Assembly: GCA_963995525.1 (NCBI GenBank)
Contig: OZ023207.1
Location: forward strand, 34,727,792-34,791,791
Direction: 5' to 3'
Source: Escarpia spicata
Lineage: Eukaryota; Annelida; Polychaeta; Sabellida; Siboglinidae
DNA: 64,000 bases
The notes under the pieces are model-generated. The model had not been told where the DNA came from and searched no databases. It was given only the letters and a program-made list of their open reading frames with translations. Position numbers and translations under genes: made by a program. Numbering within the stretch: position 1 is the stretch's first letter; each line of letters starts with the position of its first letter. Of this stretch, positions 35,363 to 44,860 are shown in pieces.

Positions 35363-36215
35363 CTTTTACCTGACGGTACCGAGCAACGCGTCTATGAAGC
35401 GGCACCCCGAAAATACGTTGACGCACTACATAACGACGATGCCGCGACGTTTCGACCTGCCTGGAGGAGAATGGGAATGCGGACTGGTGACGCTACAGTA
35501 CCCGCACACGTGGTACAACGTGAGAGAGGAGGACTCCACCTTCTACCTGTCGGCCCCGCTGGGCGACCCGGGTCTTTACACGACCATGGACGGTGTCGGG
35601 GTATACCGACAGGGTACGATTACTCACGGTTTCTACAAAAACGTTTACGTGCTGCTGCGCCAGATCAACGAGCAGCTAATGAAAGTGTGCACCGATAAGG
35701 TCAAGGCGCGTCTAGAGTTCAGCGGCGTCTCTAACCGAATGACGCTGCGTATGTCGTCGGGTGACACCTTTACCCTACCCGATACGAGCCGACTGAAGAG
35801 CGTGCTAGGTTTCCATAACAACGTTAACACGAGTCCCCCGATGATGGGCCCCGAACCGGAAGGCAGTGTCGTTATCGAGACCACCCCCGCCGCGTACACG
35901 TACGCGTACGAAGGTCACAATACGGTGGATATGAAGGCGGGCGTCGACACCCTGTACGTGTACACGGATCTCGTGGAATCGCGCGTCGTCGGTGACGTGT
36001 ACGCGCCGCTCCTTCGAAACATTGCCGTCTTCGGTACGAAAGGTAGCGTTATTTCGGAAACGTTCGACCGCGTCCAATACGTGAAGCTGCTGCGGCATCA
36101 ATTCGATACGATCGAGGTCGATATAAGAGACGATCGCGGTCAACCGATACCATTCGAGCGGGGAAAGCTAGTGGCGACGCTTCACATCAGACGCTGTAAA
36201 TCGAGATTGTTTTAA
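35346..36215 (+). CDS. Penton-like minor capsid protein (single jelly roll)
   Basis: 289 residues, fully open. It starts SSDFYLTVPSNASMKRHPENTLTHY, then a block with FDLPGGEWECGLVTLQYPHTWYNV, which are N-terminal signatures of the Polinton/adintovirus minor capsid protein predicted to form the five-fold vertex. Alternating beta-type segments continue to a basic C-terminus (LHIRRCKSRLF). It sits between the small hydrophobic gene and the pVI/pX-like gene, with the major capsid gene downstream, the usual order. The ATG overlaps the preceding stop, suggesting compact expression of the block. Identification is by family hallmarks, not by structure. Confidence 0.88.
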   Translation: MAVSSDFYLTVPSNASMKRHPENTLTHYITTMPRRFDLPGGEWECGLVTLQYPHTWYNVREEDSTFYLSAPLGDPGLYTTMDGVGVYRQGTITHGFYKNVYVLLRQINEQLMKVCTDKVKARLEFSGVSNRMTLRMSSGDTFTLPDTSRLKSVLGFHNNVNTSPPMMGPEPEGSVVIETTPAAYTYAYEGHNTVDMKAGVDTLYVYTDLVESRVVGDVYAPLLRNIAVFGTKGSVISETFDRVQYVKLLRHQFDTIEVDIRDDRGQPIPFERGKLVATLHIRRCKSRLF

Positions 36216-36220
36216 CCACG

Positions 36221-36550
36221 ATGCCGACGACGACGAACCCGTACGAGGCCTACTACGTCCGACAGGTCGGCGGACAACTGGCGGTCTTCGTCGGTGGTCG
36301 GGGTCAACGAGGACACGGTCTGGGTAATATTTTCAGTAGCCTGTTTCGAAGCGTCATGCCGCTTTTTAAGAGAGGCGCCATGGCGTTGGGAAAACGCGCG
36401 CTTAAAACCGGCGTGTGCGTGGCGCGGGACTTCTTCGACGGCGGCAATCTGAAAGCGTCGGTAAAACGACGAGCGAAGGAGGCCGGCGTCGATCTTCTCG
36501 ACGGCCTATTGAAAGGGCCGGCGCCGAAGAGGAGGAAAAAAGTGCAGTAG
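36221..36550 (+). CDS. Small basic virion protein, adenovirus pVI/pX-like
   Basis: 109 residues, five bases after the penton stop. The N-terminus (NPYEAYYVRQVGGQLAVF) is followed by a Gly-rich GHGLGNIFSSLFRSVMPLFKRGAMALGKRALKTG stretch read as amphipathic helix, then a Lys/Arg-rich end PKRRKK. Adenovirus-type internal proteins combine a membrane-active amphipathic helix with basic segments, and Polintons carry an equivalent between penton and hexon genes. Membrane lysis during entry or DNA condensation is inference. A poly(A) signal AATAAA follows the stop at 36553-36558. Confidence 0.75.
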   Translation: MPTTTNPYEAYYVRQVGGQLAVFVGGRGQRGHGLGNIFSSLFRSVMPLFKRGAMALGKRALKTGVCVARDFFDGGNLKASVKRRAKEAGVDLLDGLLKGPAPKRRKKVQ

Positions 36551-36552
36551 CG

Positions 36553-36558
36553 AATAAA
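36553..36558 (+). terminator. Poly(A) signal after the penton/pVI-like genes
   Basis: AATAAA three bases after the TAG of the small basic protein and 79 bp before the major capsid start. Confidence 0.6.
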
Positions 36559-36636
36559 GAAACCGCGTCGAACGGCGACGACCGTCAGTAGACGGAAGAG
36601 AGGACGTCGACCGGTCGATATATTCGACGCGTGACG

Positions 36637-37917
36637 ATGGCGTTCGTGAATTGCTGCGCAGCGTGCGAGGGCGTGAAGGCCGAACGGGACCTGTTCACCG
36701 GACCGGTGACGCAGAAGAGCATCGAGAGCTGTCAGTGGATCGTCTACCAACCGCTGACGGCTCTCGACGCCGGCGGCCCTATCGAGTTCCTCATCCCGGG
36801 GTCGGGCAACGACTATACGGACCTGGCGAGCCTTCAAATATACGTCCGCTTCAAAGTGATTCAGGGGGATGGTACCAATCTGGGGGCCGGCGCCAACGTG
36901 GCGCCGGTCAACAATTTCCTGCATTCGATTTTCAGTGAAATCGACGTGTCGCTGAACGGCACGCTCGTGACGCCGTCGACCAATACGTACGCGTACCGGG
37001 CCTACATCGAGACCCTTCTGAGTTACGGTAGCGACGCGAAACAATCGCATCTCACGGGATCGTTGTGGTACAAAGACACCCCCGGACACATGAACGCGCG
37101 CGGTGCCGACAACACCGGGTTCGTAGCGCGGCGCCACCTGACGGCGGCCAGTGAAGAGGTGGAGATGATGGGACGCCTGCACGTCGACGCGTTTAAGCTA
37201 AACCACCTCGTACCGAACGGCGTCGACGCGAAAATGCGCATGGTGCTCTCGAAGGACGCCTTCGCGCTCATGGCCCCGGCCGCCGCGCCGGGGTGCCGTA
37301 TCGCGATACGATCAATTTCCCTGCACGTACGAAAAGGGAAGTTGAACCCGGAAGTCCAGCTGGCTCCCGATGCGATGCGCCGCGTCGACTGCAAGTCGTT
37401 CTCGATAACGGCGGGCACGCTGTCGCACACGCACGAGAACCTGTACATGGGTGTGATTCCGAAACGCCTAATCCTGATGATGATCGACAACGCCGCCTAT
37501 AACGGAGACTACACTAGAAATCCGTTCGAAGCGCTGCACAACGACATAAACTTCCTCACGCTCATCGTCGACGGACGTCAGGTGCCGAGCAAGCCGCTGC
37601 AGCCGGACTTCCCGCGCCACCGGACCATCCGAAGCTACATGAATCTCTTCGAGGCCACCGGAAAAGCGGGCGAAGACGAGGGGAACGACATATCGCGCTC
37701 GGACTTCGAAGCAGGCTACACCGTCTTCGCTTTCGACCTGACCCCAGACTGTTGCGACGGGGACCATTTCAACGTCGTGCGTCAGGGGACCGTGGGCGTT
37801 GAAATGCAATTCGAGACGCCGCTACCCCGACCGACGAACGTCCTCGTGTACGCGGAATTCGAGACGGTGCTGGAGATCGATAGGGGGCGGAACGTCCTGT
37901 ACGACTGTACGTCGTAA
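36637..37917 (+). CDS. Major capsid protein, double jelly roll (hexon-like)
   Basis: 426 residues from ATG 36637 (a GTG two codons earlier is not needed). It has the Polinton capsid signature near the N-terminus: FTGPVTQKSIESCQW, then PIEFLIPGSGNDYTDL and the paired beta-rich halves, with NPFEALHNDINFLTLIVDGRQVPSKPLQPDF and a GYTVFAFDLTPD block in the second half. In invertebrate genomes this family is often annotated as F54H12.2-like. The frame is open and of normal length with no lesion. It should assemble as trimers into the icosahedral shell. Protease follows two bases after the stop. Confidence 0.93.
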   Translation: MAFVNCCAACEGVKAERDLFTGPVTQKSIESCQWIVYQPLTALDAGGPIEFLIPGSGNDYTDLASLQIYVRFKVIQGDGTNLGAGANVAPVNNFLHSIFSEIDVSLNGTLVTPSTNTYAYRAYIETLLSYGSDAKQSHLTGSLWYKDTPGHMNARGADNTGFVARRHLTAASEEVEMMGRLHVDAFKLNHLVPNGVDAKMRMVLSKDAFALMAPAAAPGCRIAIRSISLHVRKGKLNPEVQLAPDAMRRVDCKSFSITAGTLSHTHENLYMGVIPKRLILMMIDNAAYNGDYTRNPFEALHNDINFLTLIVDGRQVPSKPLQPDFPRHRTIRSYMNLFEATGKAGEDEGNDISRSDFEAGYTVFAFDLTPDCCDGDHFNVVRQGTVGVEMQFETPLPRPTNVLVYAEFETVLEIDRGRNVLYDCTS

Positions 37918-37919
37918 CT

Positions 37920-38378
37920 ATGGATACGTTCCAACTGATGCGTCGCCTGGAACGCGATGCGTTCGCTAAACGCATCGTCGTCGGCGTCGTACCTAAAGAC
38001 GCGCTACTTACCACCGCCACCGCCGCCACTTACCCGATGGCCTTCGCGTGCAATACCGACGACGGCGGCGAACCGGGGGAGCACTGGGTGGCCGTCTACG
38101 TCGACCGGCGAGGCGTCGGCGAGTACTTCGATTCGTACGGTCTGCCGCCGCTGCACGCCGACTTCCACGCCTTCCTGCACCGTCACTGCGGCGACGCGTG
38201 GACGTACAACGACAAGCGGTTGCAGAGAGTCGTCTCTAACGTGTGCGGACAATATTGCGTCGCCTACCTACTCCTCCGATGTCGCGGCATGCCGTTGACG
38301 ACGTTCCAAAACCTATTCGGCACCGATCGGGTGGACAATGACTGTCTCGTATTCGATTGGCTAAAGCCATTGCATTAA
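37920..38378 (+). CDS. Adenain-like cysteine protease
   Basis: 152 residues, ATG two bases after the capsid stop. The catalytic layout of adenovirus-type maturation proteases is present: His55 in GEHWVAVYVD, Asp71 in YFDSYG, Gln102 upstream, and Cys109 in SNVCGQYC. Length is a little short of adenain (about 200) but normal for Polintons. It is expected to process capsid and internal proteins during maturation. Fully open, last gene of the plus-strand block. Confidence 0.92.
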   Translation: MDTFQLMRRLERDAFAKRIVVGVVPKDALLTTATAATYPMAFACNTDDGGEPGEHWVAVYVDRRGVGEYFDSYGLPPLHADFHAFLHRHCGDAWTYNDKRLQRVVSNVCGQYCVAYLLLRCRGMPLTTFQNLFGTDRVDNDCLVFDWLKPLH

Positions 38379-38569
38379 CGCTTCGCTTTTACGTGTATAG
38401 TAGTAGTAATAAAAAAAAAACGATGAAAAAAAATGTACGCAATTTTGTTTTATTACCCTACCTACATACATACATACAGAACCCTACCCCTAGGCGACCC
38501 CCCCCCACCCCTAGGTTAGGTTAGGCGAGTTAGACGAGTTAGTTGTTGTTGTTGTTGTTCGAATACGAG
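38379..38569. terminator. Convergent poly(A) region between protease and polB
   Basis: AATAAA on the plus strand at 38408-38413 and on the minus strand at 38454-38449 serve the two blocks from opposite sides. The gap also contains a CATACATACATA run and an ACCCCTAGG repeat. No gene. Confidence 0.8.
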
Positions 38570-41500
38570 TTAGACGAGTATCAGTGCCGTGGTGACGCCG
38601 TCGTCGAGCACGCGGCGTTTAGCGTAGAAGTAGCTCAACGCCGCGCGCTCTTGAACGTACGTCAACACGGACGAGTCTTTCACCTGGAAGCCACGGTTCC
38701 AGCCGACGCCGCTGCGTCGGTCGCGCAGTACGACGAGAAAAGTGTTCTCGTCGATGTCGGCGTTCTGACGTTTGCTCAGACCCTTCGTGCTGTACTTTAA
38801 GGCGTTGTCGCCGCCGAAGCAGTAGTACGTCTTGCTGCACAGCGCCACGATTCCGTCGCCGCGCCACTCTTCTTTGAAGAGACCCGGCGTTCGACGATCG
38901 AACAGACATCGGCGCGCGAAGCAGTCGTCCCCACCCTCCCACGCCAGTCCGGCGACGCGGCATCGTACGTACGCGTCCACGTGCGCGTCGCAGCATTCGG
39001 CCGGAAACCAGAGTGAACGATTCCGGAAGTAGTGTTCGCGCAGCGCTTCCGGTACGAGCGCGTCGATGTCGTGGCCCGCTAGGGCGATGTACGCGGAGTC
39101 GGTGTCCATAGCGCAGTACTGGAAGAGCGGACGGGGAATGTAGGCGTCGACGAAATCGTAGTAGAACTCGAGTATTCTCAATTTCCCGTATTGATACACG
39201 AAATAGCCGATTTGGATAGGCAGGCCGTAGACGATGGTGCGCTTATTTAGCGCCACCTCGTACAGTTCGTCGTCGACGACGACGTCGAGTTGCCGGAAGC
39301 GCCGGTTGTTGTCGAGTTGCGAGGCACCGATCTGCGTGGCGTACTTGATATCCCGGTGCCGATCGATGCGCGTAATCGTTTTCACGTACGAACTGTTGCC
39401 GAGTAGTTTATAGTTGTCGGCGATGATCGATTTGTCGGGGTCGACGTTGACGTCGCCCTCGCGTCGCGCCGTCGACACCGTGTAACCGAAGCGGCGAAAG
39501 CACGCGATCGGCGTGTACTCGATCTCCTGGTAGATGCGCGCGACGACGAGCCCGTGCTGCAGATACCAGCGTAGGAGGGGCGTGGCGAGCACGATCGCCG
39601 TGCCGAAGTAGCTACCGACGAGCGTCCGTTGAGGTCGGGTGAGTAGGTCGTGCGACTCGGCGTAGCGGCGCATGAACTGGCTGAGATCGTCGCGCGTGAT
39701 ATCGACGTTCTTGAACACGGGCTGCATTTCGGTGAACTTGGCGCGTAGCTCTTCCGGCACGGCGATATCGCACTGCACGAGGCCGAACAGAGAGCCGACG
39801 CGTACACCCTCCAGTATCGTCGAGCGCGTACACCGCCCCACTGATGGTTGCCATCGTGACGCGTCGGGCGGTGTCGGCGCCGCGGGGGGTCGCACGACTC
39901 GCCACTGGCACTACCACATTTCGACGACGGCGTCGACGTGGCGGCGTAGGTAGGCCGTCACGGCGATCGTCTCGGCGTACAGCGTCGTCATCGGTCGACC
40001 GTTGACGGCGTTCGTCGTCACGTACGTCTGGCACGTCGGGCATCCGTGGATGTAGCAGCCGTGAAATTGATACACCGTTCGCGTGGCGGCGCACCAACCG
40101 TCGACTCGGTACTTGCCGACGCGCTTCTCGCGTCCGTTCAACTGGTGCCGTATACGAGTGTCGATCCGTTCCGCCTCGTACGTCAACCACTCCACGGCCA
40201 TACGACCGTAGCGGTGCACGCGCTCCGCTCGAAAGCCGTTCTCGGCGCGTCGGCGCATGTACCAACCCGTCGGCATCTCCCGCATCATCGCCGATAGATA
40301 GAGGCCGTTCGCGTCATAGGGTTGCAGCCTCGAATCGACGTCACGCCGGCCTCGTGATGAATCGCGAAGATGATCGATGGGCCGCCGACAATCTACGACT
40401 GCAATAGGCGGTGCAGGTCTTTGTTCGGTTCGTTGAATAGGGAGAAATGGATTGACAGCGGAAGGTCGTTGAATAGGTACAACAACGTCAATCCCGGTAC
40501 GCTGATGGCGTCGTTGAACATGTCGATGCGCTGGCGGCGATAGAAGTCGAACTGCCGCTCGAGGGCCTCGAGAAAAGACGCCACATCTCGGTTATTATAC
40601 CAGAATAGAAAATCGCGCGTCGTCGTCATGCGTTCGTCACGCCACGCCGTCGCCAAATTTCGTACGCCTCCGCGGAGATTCCCTCGTGTTTCAGGTGGCT
40701 GTAGAAAGTCTCGCGCGGCGGCAGGACGGTCTCGTCCAGGCGCGTCAACGCGTCGATATACTCGTACGGAAAGTACCCCTTCGTCGCCGCGCAGCCGTAC
40801 GCTTTCAGATAGCGCTCGTAGCTGACACCGAGCGCTAGGTAATTAGTTATATCGATGAATTTCAACGTCGACGTCGTCAGGCACATGTAATTGTACTGTC
40901 GTTTAATGGTGAACGCCGGCGATGTGTGCTGCGCGTCGTCGGTTATGAGCTGTGGGGTCAAGTACTTTTTGACGACAATCAAATCGTACTTACCGCTGTT
41001 GAAACCCAGTACGGGCATTTGACGAAGGTGCGTCCACAGGCGGTCGGCGAGTGCGGCGTACGGTGAGCATCGTTGTCGTCGTCGCACCGTCTTCGCCGCC
41101 AGTCGTCGTCGAGCGCGTCGAGCGCCACGAAGACCGCGTCATAGCGGGGACGAAGAGCCGCGCACGCCGCCGCGCTCACGGCTTCCAGGTCGTCGATGAG
41201 GCGGTGCGCTAGTTCGGCCGAATCACCGGTCGTGACGTAACAGCGCGCCGCTTCGTGTCCGTGCACGTTCGACGCGACGCTCACGCTGAGCAGTTCGTGT
41301 CGCGCTAGCCACCGGCATTTGTCGGTATCCGGCGGCAGATCGTTGGCGGCAAAATAGCATTCAAAATCGAAGGTCGAGCAGTACGGATAGTAGTGCAGGT
41401 CGTCGCCGCCGACGTCGATGCCTTCGTCGTCGAGCCGTTGAAACACAGACGGCGTCGGTCGGTAGACGCCGCCGGGAAACACGTGACGAGCGCCACCTTC

Positions 41501-42763
41501 GCACGTCGCTTCCTGACGTCGTAAATGCGACGGGCACCGCCAGATGGAGTTGCCGCATTTCGAGCACTTGTACGTTTTCGCGTACGCGCGCAGGTCGATT
41601 ATGTACGAGAAGTGCGTCTCGTACAGGTTGACGTTCAGGGTCGTGGGGTGCTTTTCGAGCGACCGACGGACTAGTTCGGCGGCGCCGGCCTCCGTCAGTC
41701 GATAGACGGCGACGTTGATGCCGAAAACCGTCTCCACGCGTTCCAGTTCGTTCAGGCGCACGCCGTTCGACGTCGTCGAAGCGTAGCGCGCGTGCAGTCG
41801 TTTAGCGACTCTCGATAAACTGGTCGAATTTATTCTGGGGTCGTTCCGCTTTCCGCGTTGTCGACCGCCTTGCAGGTGGAGACCGATGCACCGCAAGAGG
41901 CATAGATGGTCGTCGTAGGGCGTGCCCCGACGTTCGTTCTTCAACGTCACTAAGTACTTGTTGTTGCGCACGTAGGCGGGGAGCGCGGTGCCAACGCACC
42001 CGATAGGATGGTTTAGGATGACGTTCACGAAGTAGGTGGCGTTCGTTACGAGCTCGACAACCCACCCTGAATCGGGACGTTGCGCGATGACGTAATGTAG
42101 TACGTCGGTCGTGCGCACGACGTCGAGGAATCGTTCGAAGGAACGGCTATCGGTAACGAGGGCGGGCGTTTCGAGGAGGCGACCGCAGCAGTTACAGGAC
42201 GAATGAAAATAGCGGTAACGACCCGACACCTTGTGGCGTAACAAGAAACCATAGCTCACGTTAATTTTAAACGCGTTCTTTTGTTCGCGAAACATAACCC
42301 TCAGACGCGGTTCGAGCACCCGCGTACTCGTACAGGCGATCATTCGATAGTTGTAGCGGGACTGTACGGTACCGCGCGCTATCGACGTCTCTATGCTACG
42401 TCGATGTTCGTCCACGACGCGCTGTAGAGCGTCGTTGTCGACCGGTGGTGGTGGATTGGTGGTGGCGACACCTCCCGACGACCACACGTATCCCTCAGGT
42501 GTCGTAGCATAACGGCGCGCGTACTGTACGTTGCGCCGCATTTCGGACACTCGTCTTTTTACGCATAGCGCATTATTCCCGCATCGTTTCGAACTCTTCG
42601 CGTGTCTCTCTAACGTCGATTGTTTCGCGAAATAAGTACCGCATTTCGGACATTGCCATCTAGTAGGAGGAGTAGGCATACTTTTGGCTGCTACTTTTTC
42701 GAGCACCACTTTTATAACAGGGTGTTGTGGTGGTGGTGGTGGATGTTGTACGGACATGCGCAT
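38570..42763 (-). pseudogene. Protein-primed DNA polymerase B, three frameshifts and one stop
   Basis: About 1400 codons. The 42763-40979 frame has a C2HC finger (C38, C41, H54, C61), a DDHLCLLRC...H region that may be an OTU-like fold, a second finger (CSKCGNS...RRQEATC), and FDFECYF, the Exo I Asp-x-Glu. Frame changes occur at about 41060-41087, 40640 and 40300-40393; motif A (YDANGLYL) lies near 40295-40320. A TAG at 39913-39911 cuts the conserved EMWECxW block, where the homologous position in element B is Glu. The last frame (39895-38570) has motif B NYKLLGNSSY (about 39410) and motif C MDTDSAY (about 39105). The catalytic motifs are all present but cannot be translated as one chain. It would replicate the element with a terminal-protein primer. 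Large size is typical for Polintons. Confidence 0.93.
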
Positions 42764-42937
42764 TGGTATCGTGTGTGACGTGTGGACATGCGCAGTAGTG
42801 CGTTAAGTAACGTGGGGTGGTGGTGGTAGTGGGTCGACCCTAATGTTGTGTGGTGTGTGGTGTTTTGTTAAGTAACTCGGAAACGGAACGTACATTTTCA
42901 ACGTTTTATTTAGCGTACCGTACAAGATTCATGCGGC
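42764..42937. promoter_or_regulatory. polB upstream region
   Basis: 174 bp between polB and the Cys/His gene, same strand. It contains GGTGGTGGT/GTGTGGTG repeats and, at 42910-42905 on the minus strand, AATAAA for the upstream gene. Confidence 0.5.
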
Positions 42938-43453
42938 TTAGAGAACGCTTCGGCACTGGATGTACACGTGAACGGCCGATTCTAGTAGAGCGCTGTTGAC
43001 GAAATCGCGCCAGTCCGTGCCTAGCAGCCAGTCCGACACGAACTGGACCAAATAGAGTTCCCCCGCACGTCCCGGTTTCTGCTGCTGACCGTTCGCCTTA
43101 ACGTGCAGTAGACGCACGAGACGCGTGAAGGTCGGTATCAACGATTGATGTAGACACGTCTCCAACACGGCGTTGAAGTGTCGCGTGATGAGGTCAGACA
43201 CGTTGTTGTAGCACTGCGTGTACACACGAGTCGGCCGACCCGCACGATAGCCGACCATATGTACGTACGGGCAGCCTTCATTGACCTCGCACGCGCCGCA
43301 TCGGTCGCGCGTCTTCTGCAGAATCGTCTCACCGAGTTGCTCGGCGAAGAGGGCCATCGCATGCCGCTCATAGCGGCAGGCCAACTGAACCCGACCCGTC
43401 GCGACGAATTGACGTTGTATCACATCCGGCGGTGTTGGCGACGGCGTGTGCAT
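42938..43453 (-). CDS. Cys/His Polinton protein of unknown function
   Basis: 171 residues from ATG 43453. The centre has GETILQKTRDRCGACEVN followed by EGCPYVHMVGYRAG, a C-x2-C-x5-C-x3-H arrangement that could bind a metal, and a later YTQCYNN. The C-terminal half is helical-looking and ends with FVSDWLLGTDWRDFVNSALLES. All three blocks are shared with the decayed gene at 8124-8998, so it is conserved within this Polinton lineage. I do not recognise the family. Upstream in the same frame, after a TAG, lies EPPTYDD with a PPxY motif; the other copy also has a PPxY (PPSY) within its open frame, so the true 5' end may be further upstream or spliced. AATAAA follows the stop. Confidence 0.7.
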   Translation of the reverse strand: MHTPSPTPPDVIQRQFVATGRVQLACRYERHAMALFAEQLGETILQKTRDRCGACEVNEGCPYVHMVGYRAGRPTRVYTQCYNNVSDLITRHFNAVLETCLHQSLIPTFTRLVRLLHVKANGQQQKPGRAGELYLVQFVSDWLLGTDWRDFVNSALLESAVHVYIQCRSVL

Positions 43454-43539
43454 GTCGTCGTACGTCGGCGGTTCGATGTGTGGTACGCCAAGCGCCTACT
43501 CGATGATATCGTCCAACTCGTTATCGTTACGCACGCACC

Positions 43540-44111
43540 CCTACAGCATAAAACATGTCCTACTAAGCTTTACTGTCTGCCTACAAACACGCATTATAAT
43601 TAGGCCGCATCTCGCTGTAGCGGTACATTATTATCTTTGGTCCATCGGTGTTTGTACGAACGCCTCCGCATACAGTTTTGCACGCACCGCATTGTCGTAG
43701 TTCAGTAGTAGTCTCTCGAACTCGGCTACCTCAGCGGCGTTTTCACGTTCAAGCCGCTCCGCCCTCTACAAATACACACTTTTAATGATTAGTCCGCCCC
43801 TTTTTTAGCAACACGACCCAGAAGCACAGACGTCTATCGTCTCACTATGCGCCACTTCCCGGTCCAGCAGTGTTTGTACGAACAAGGCAACCTCCGCATA
43901 CCTTGCACGCATCCTCTCGTTGTTCGCTAACATGTCCAGCAGCACGCGCCGGACCTCCTACAGAAGAAAATTGTCATGCTTTAAATAAGTTCGCCGCTTC
44001 GTAAGCTGAGCACCATGCCATTATATAATTTTCGGCTATCTCGGCTAGTAGGCGCGCAGATTCGTCAATCGTCGGTTTACGCGTCAACAACGATACCAAC
44101 AGTGGGCACTC
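43540..44111 (-). other. Repeated exon-like modules upstream of the Cys/His gene
   Basis: On the minus strand, acceptor-like ends (pyrimidine-rich then TGTAG or CTGTAG) occur just before 44111, 43957, 43765, 43580 and 43540, roughly every 150-190 bp for the first four. Each opens a short frame: ARLLAEIAENYIMAW, VLLDMLANNERMRARYAEVALFVQTLLD-type and AEVAEFERLLLNYDNAVRAKLYAEAFVQT-type. The last two are alike (A-YAE-AFVQT) and coiled-coil in composition. A donor-like CAAG|GTATGC is present at 43902/43901. The pattern suggests a 5' exon cluster feeding the Cys/His gene, or duplicated and decayed exons. No single splice model could be confirmed. Confidence 0.35.
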
Positions 44112-44137
44112 CTACACAAACAACACAAGAAAACACA

Positions 44138-44860
44138 TTAGTCATCGTCGTCGTCGTATCTCTTCAGCGTACGCACCGTATAAGACGGCTCTCCTTGCCA
44201 CGTCGTCTTACGCACACTGAGCTCCACTCTCGTGCCTGTTAACTCCAGCACAGGATCACGCAGTTCCTCCTCACTTAATTCCTCCAAGTAGTCGGCCCTG
44301 TACTCAACTAGATTAGCCATTTGCGTGTCAAACAGCGTTAGCCAAAGCTCATCTTCGTCGGCATCGCCATCTCGCACCATAACACGAAACGCAAATAAAT
44401 TATTCCCCTCGCCCTGCTCACCGTGGGTTCGACATATCATAAGGGCATCCTTGACTTGCCGAAACAACTTGCGCCGGCACCGGGAACATCCCCTGTACGT
44501 GCACTTGTCTTCATAAGACACCGCTTCAATACGAAATGGCGTCTTAATCTTATAGACGCCATTCTCAACGCACGCCAGTTCCCTCACACTCACCAATGTA
44601 GCGCGCGTCGACACCTCGGCGCTGCACTCTCGCTCGAGCGATGCACTCCGCACCGCTGGCTGCTCCAACGCCGCTTCGTCGGCGCCTCGCTTACGCCCCA
44701 TTGACGGCGCGAGAACCACCACGGGGCGCTTAGCAGCGGGAGTTGTCCCAGCTGCTCCGGCTGACGTCGATGCCTGCTGGCCTCCAGTCACCACCTTGGA
44801 CGCCTGCTTGCGTATTGTCTTAGCCTTTTTCGGTGTCATCTCGGTTGTAGCGTCGGCCAT
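44138..44860 (-). CDS. RPA-like Zn-ribbon/OB-fold protein (single-stranded DNA binding)
   Basis: 240 residues, fully open. An N-terminal Lys/Ala-rich linker of about 100 residues carries the basic KKAKTIRKQ. Then GVYKIKTPFRIEAV leads into a zinc ribbon (C120, C125, C128, C143, His146), and the OB-type strands LFAFRVMVRD...ELWLTLFDTQM, ending in YTVRTLKRY and a run of Asp. This order, zinc ribbon inserted before F-x-h-x-h-x-D and WLTLFD, is that of the C-terminal DNA-binding domain of the large RPA subunit. In a protein-primed replication system it could coat displaced strands. It is transcribed in the same direction as polB and is the outermost gene of the minus-strand block. The gene at 7394-8038 is its counterpart in element B. 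Confidence 0.72.
   Translation of the reverse strand: MADATTEMTPKKAKTIRKQASKVVTGGQQASTSAGAAGTTPAAKRPVVVLAPSMGRKRGADEAALEQPAVRSASLERECSAEVSTRATLVSVRELACVENGVYKIKTPFRIEAVSYEDKCTYRGCSRCRRKLFRQVKDALMICRTHGEQGEGNNLFAFRVMVRDGDADEDELWLTLFDTQMANLVEYRADYLEELSEEELRDPVLELTGTRVELSVRKTTWQGEPSYTVRTLKRYDDDDD

Noticed and set aside
36304..37182. 292-codon minus-strand frame
   Set aside because: Antisense shadow of the pVI-like and major capsid genes in GC-rich DNA.
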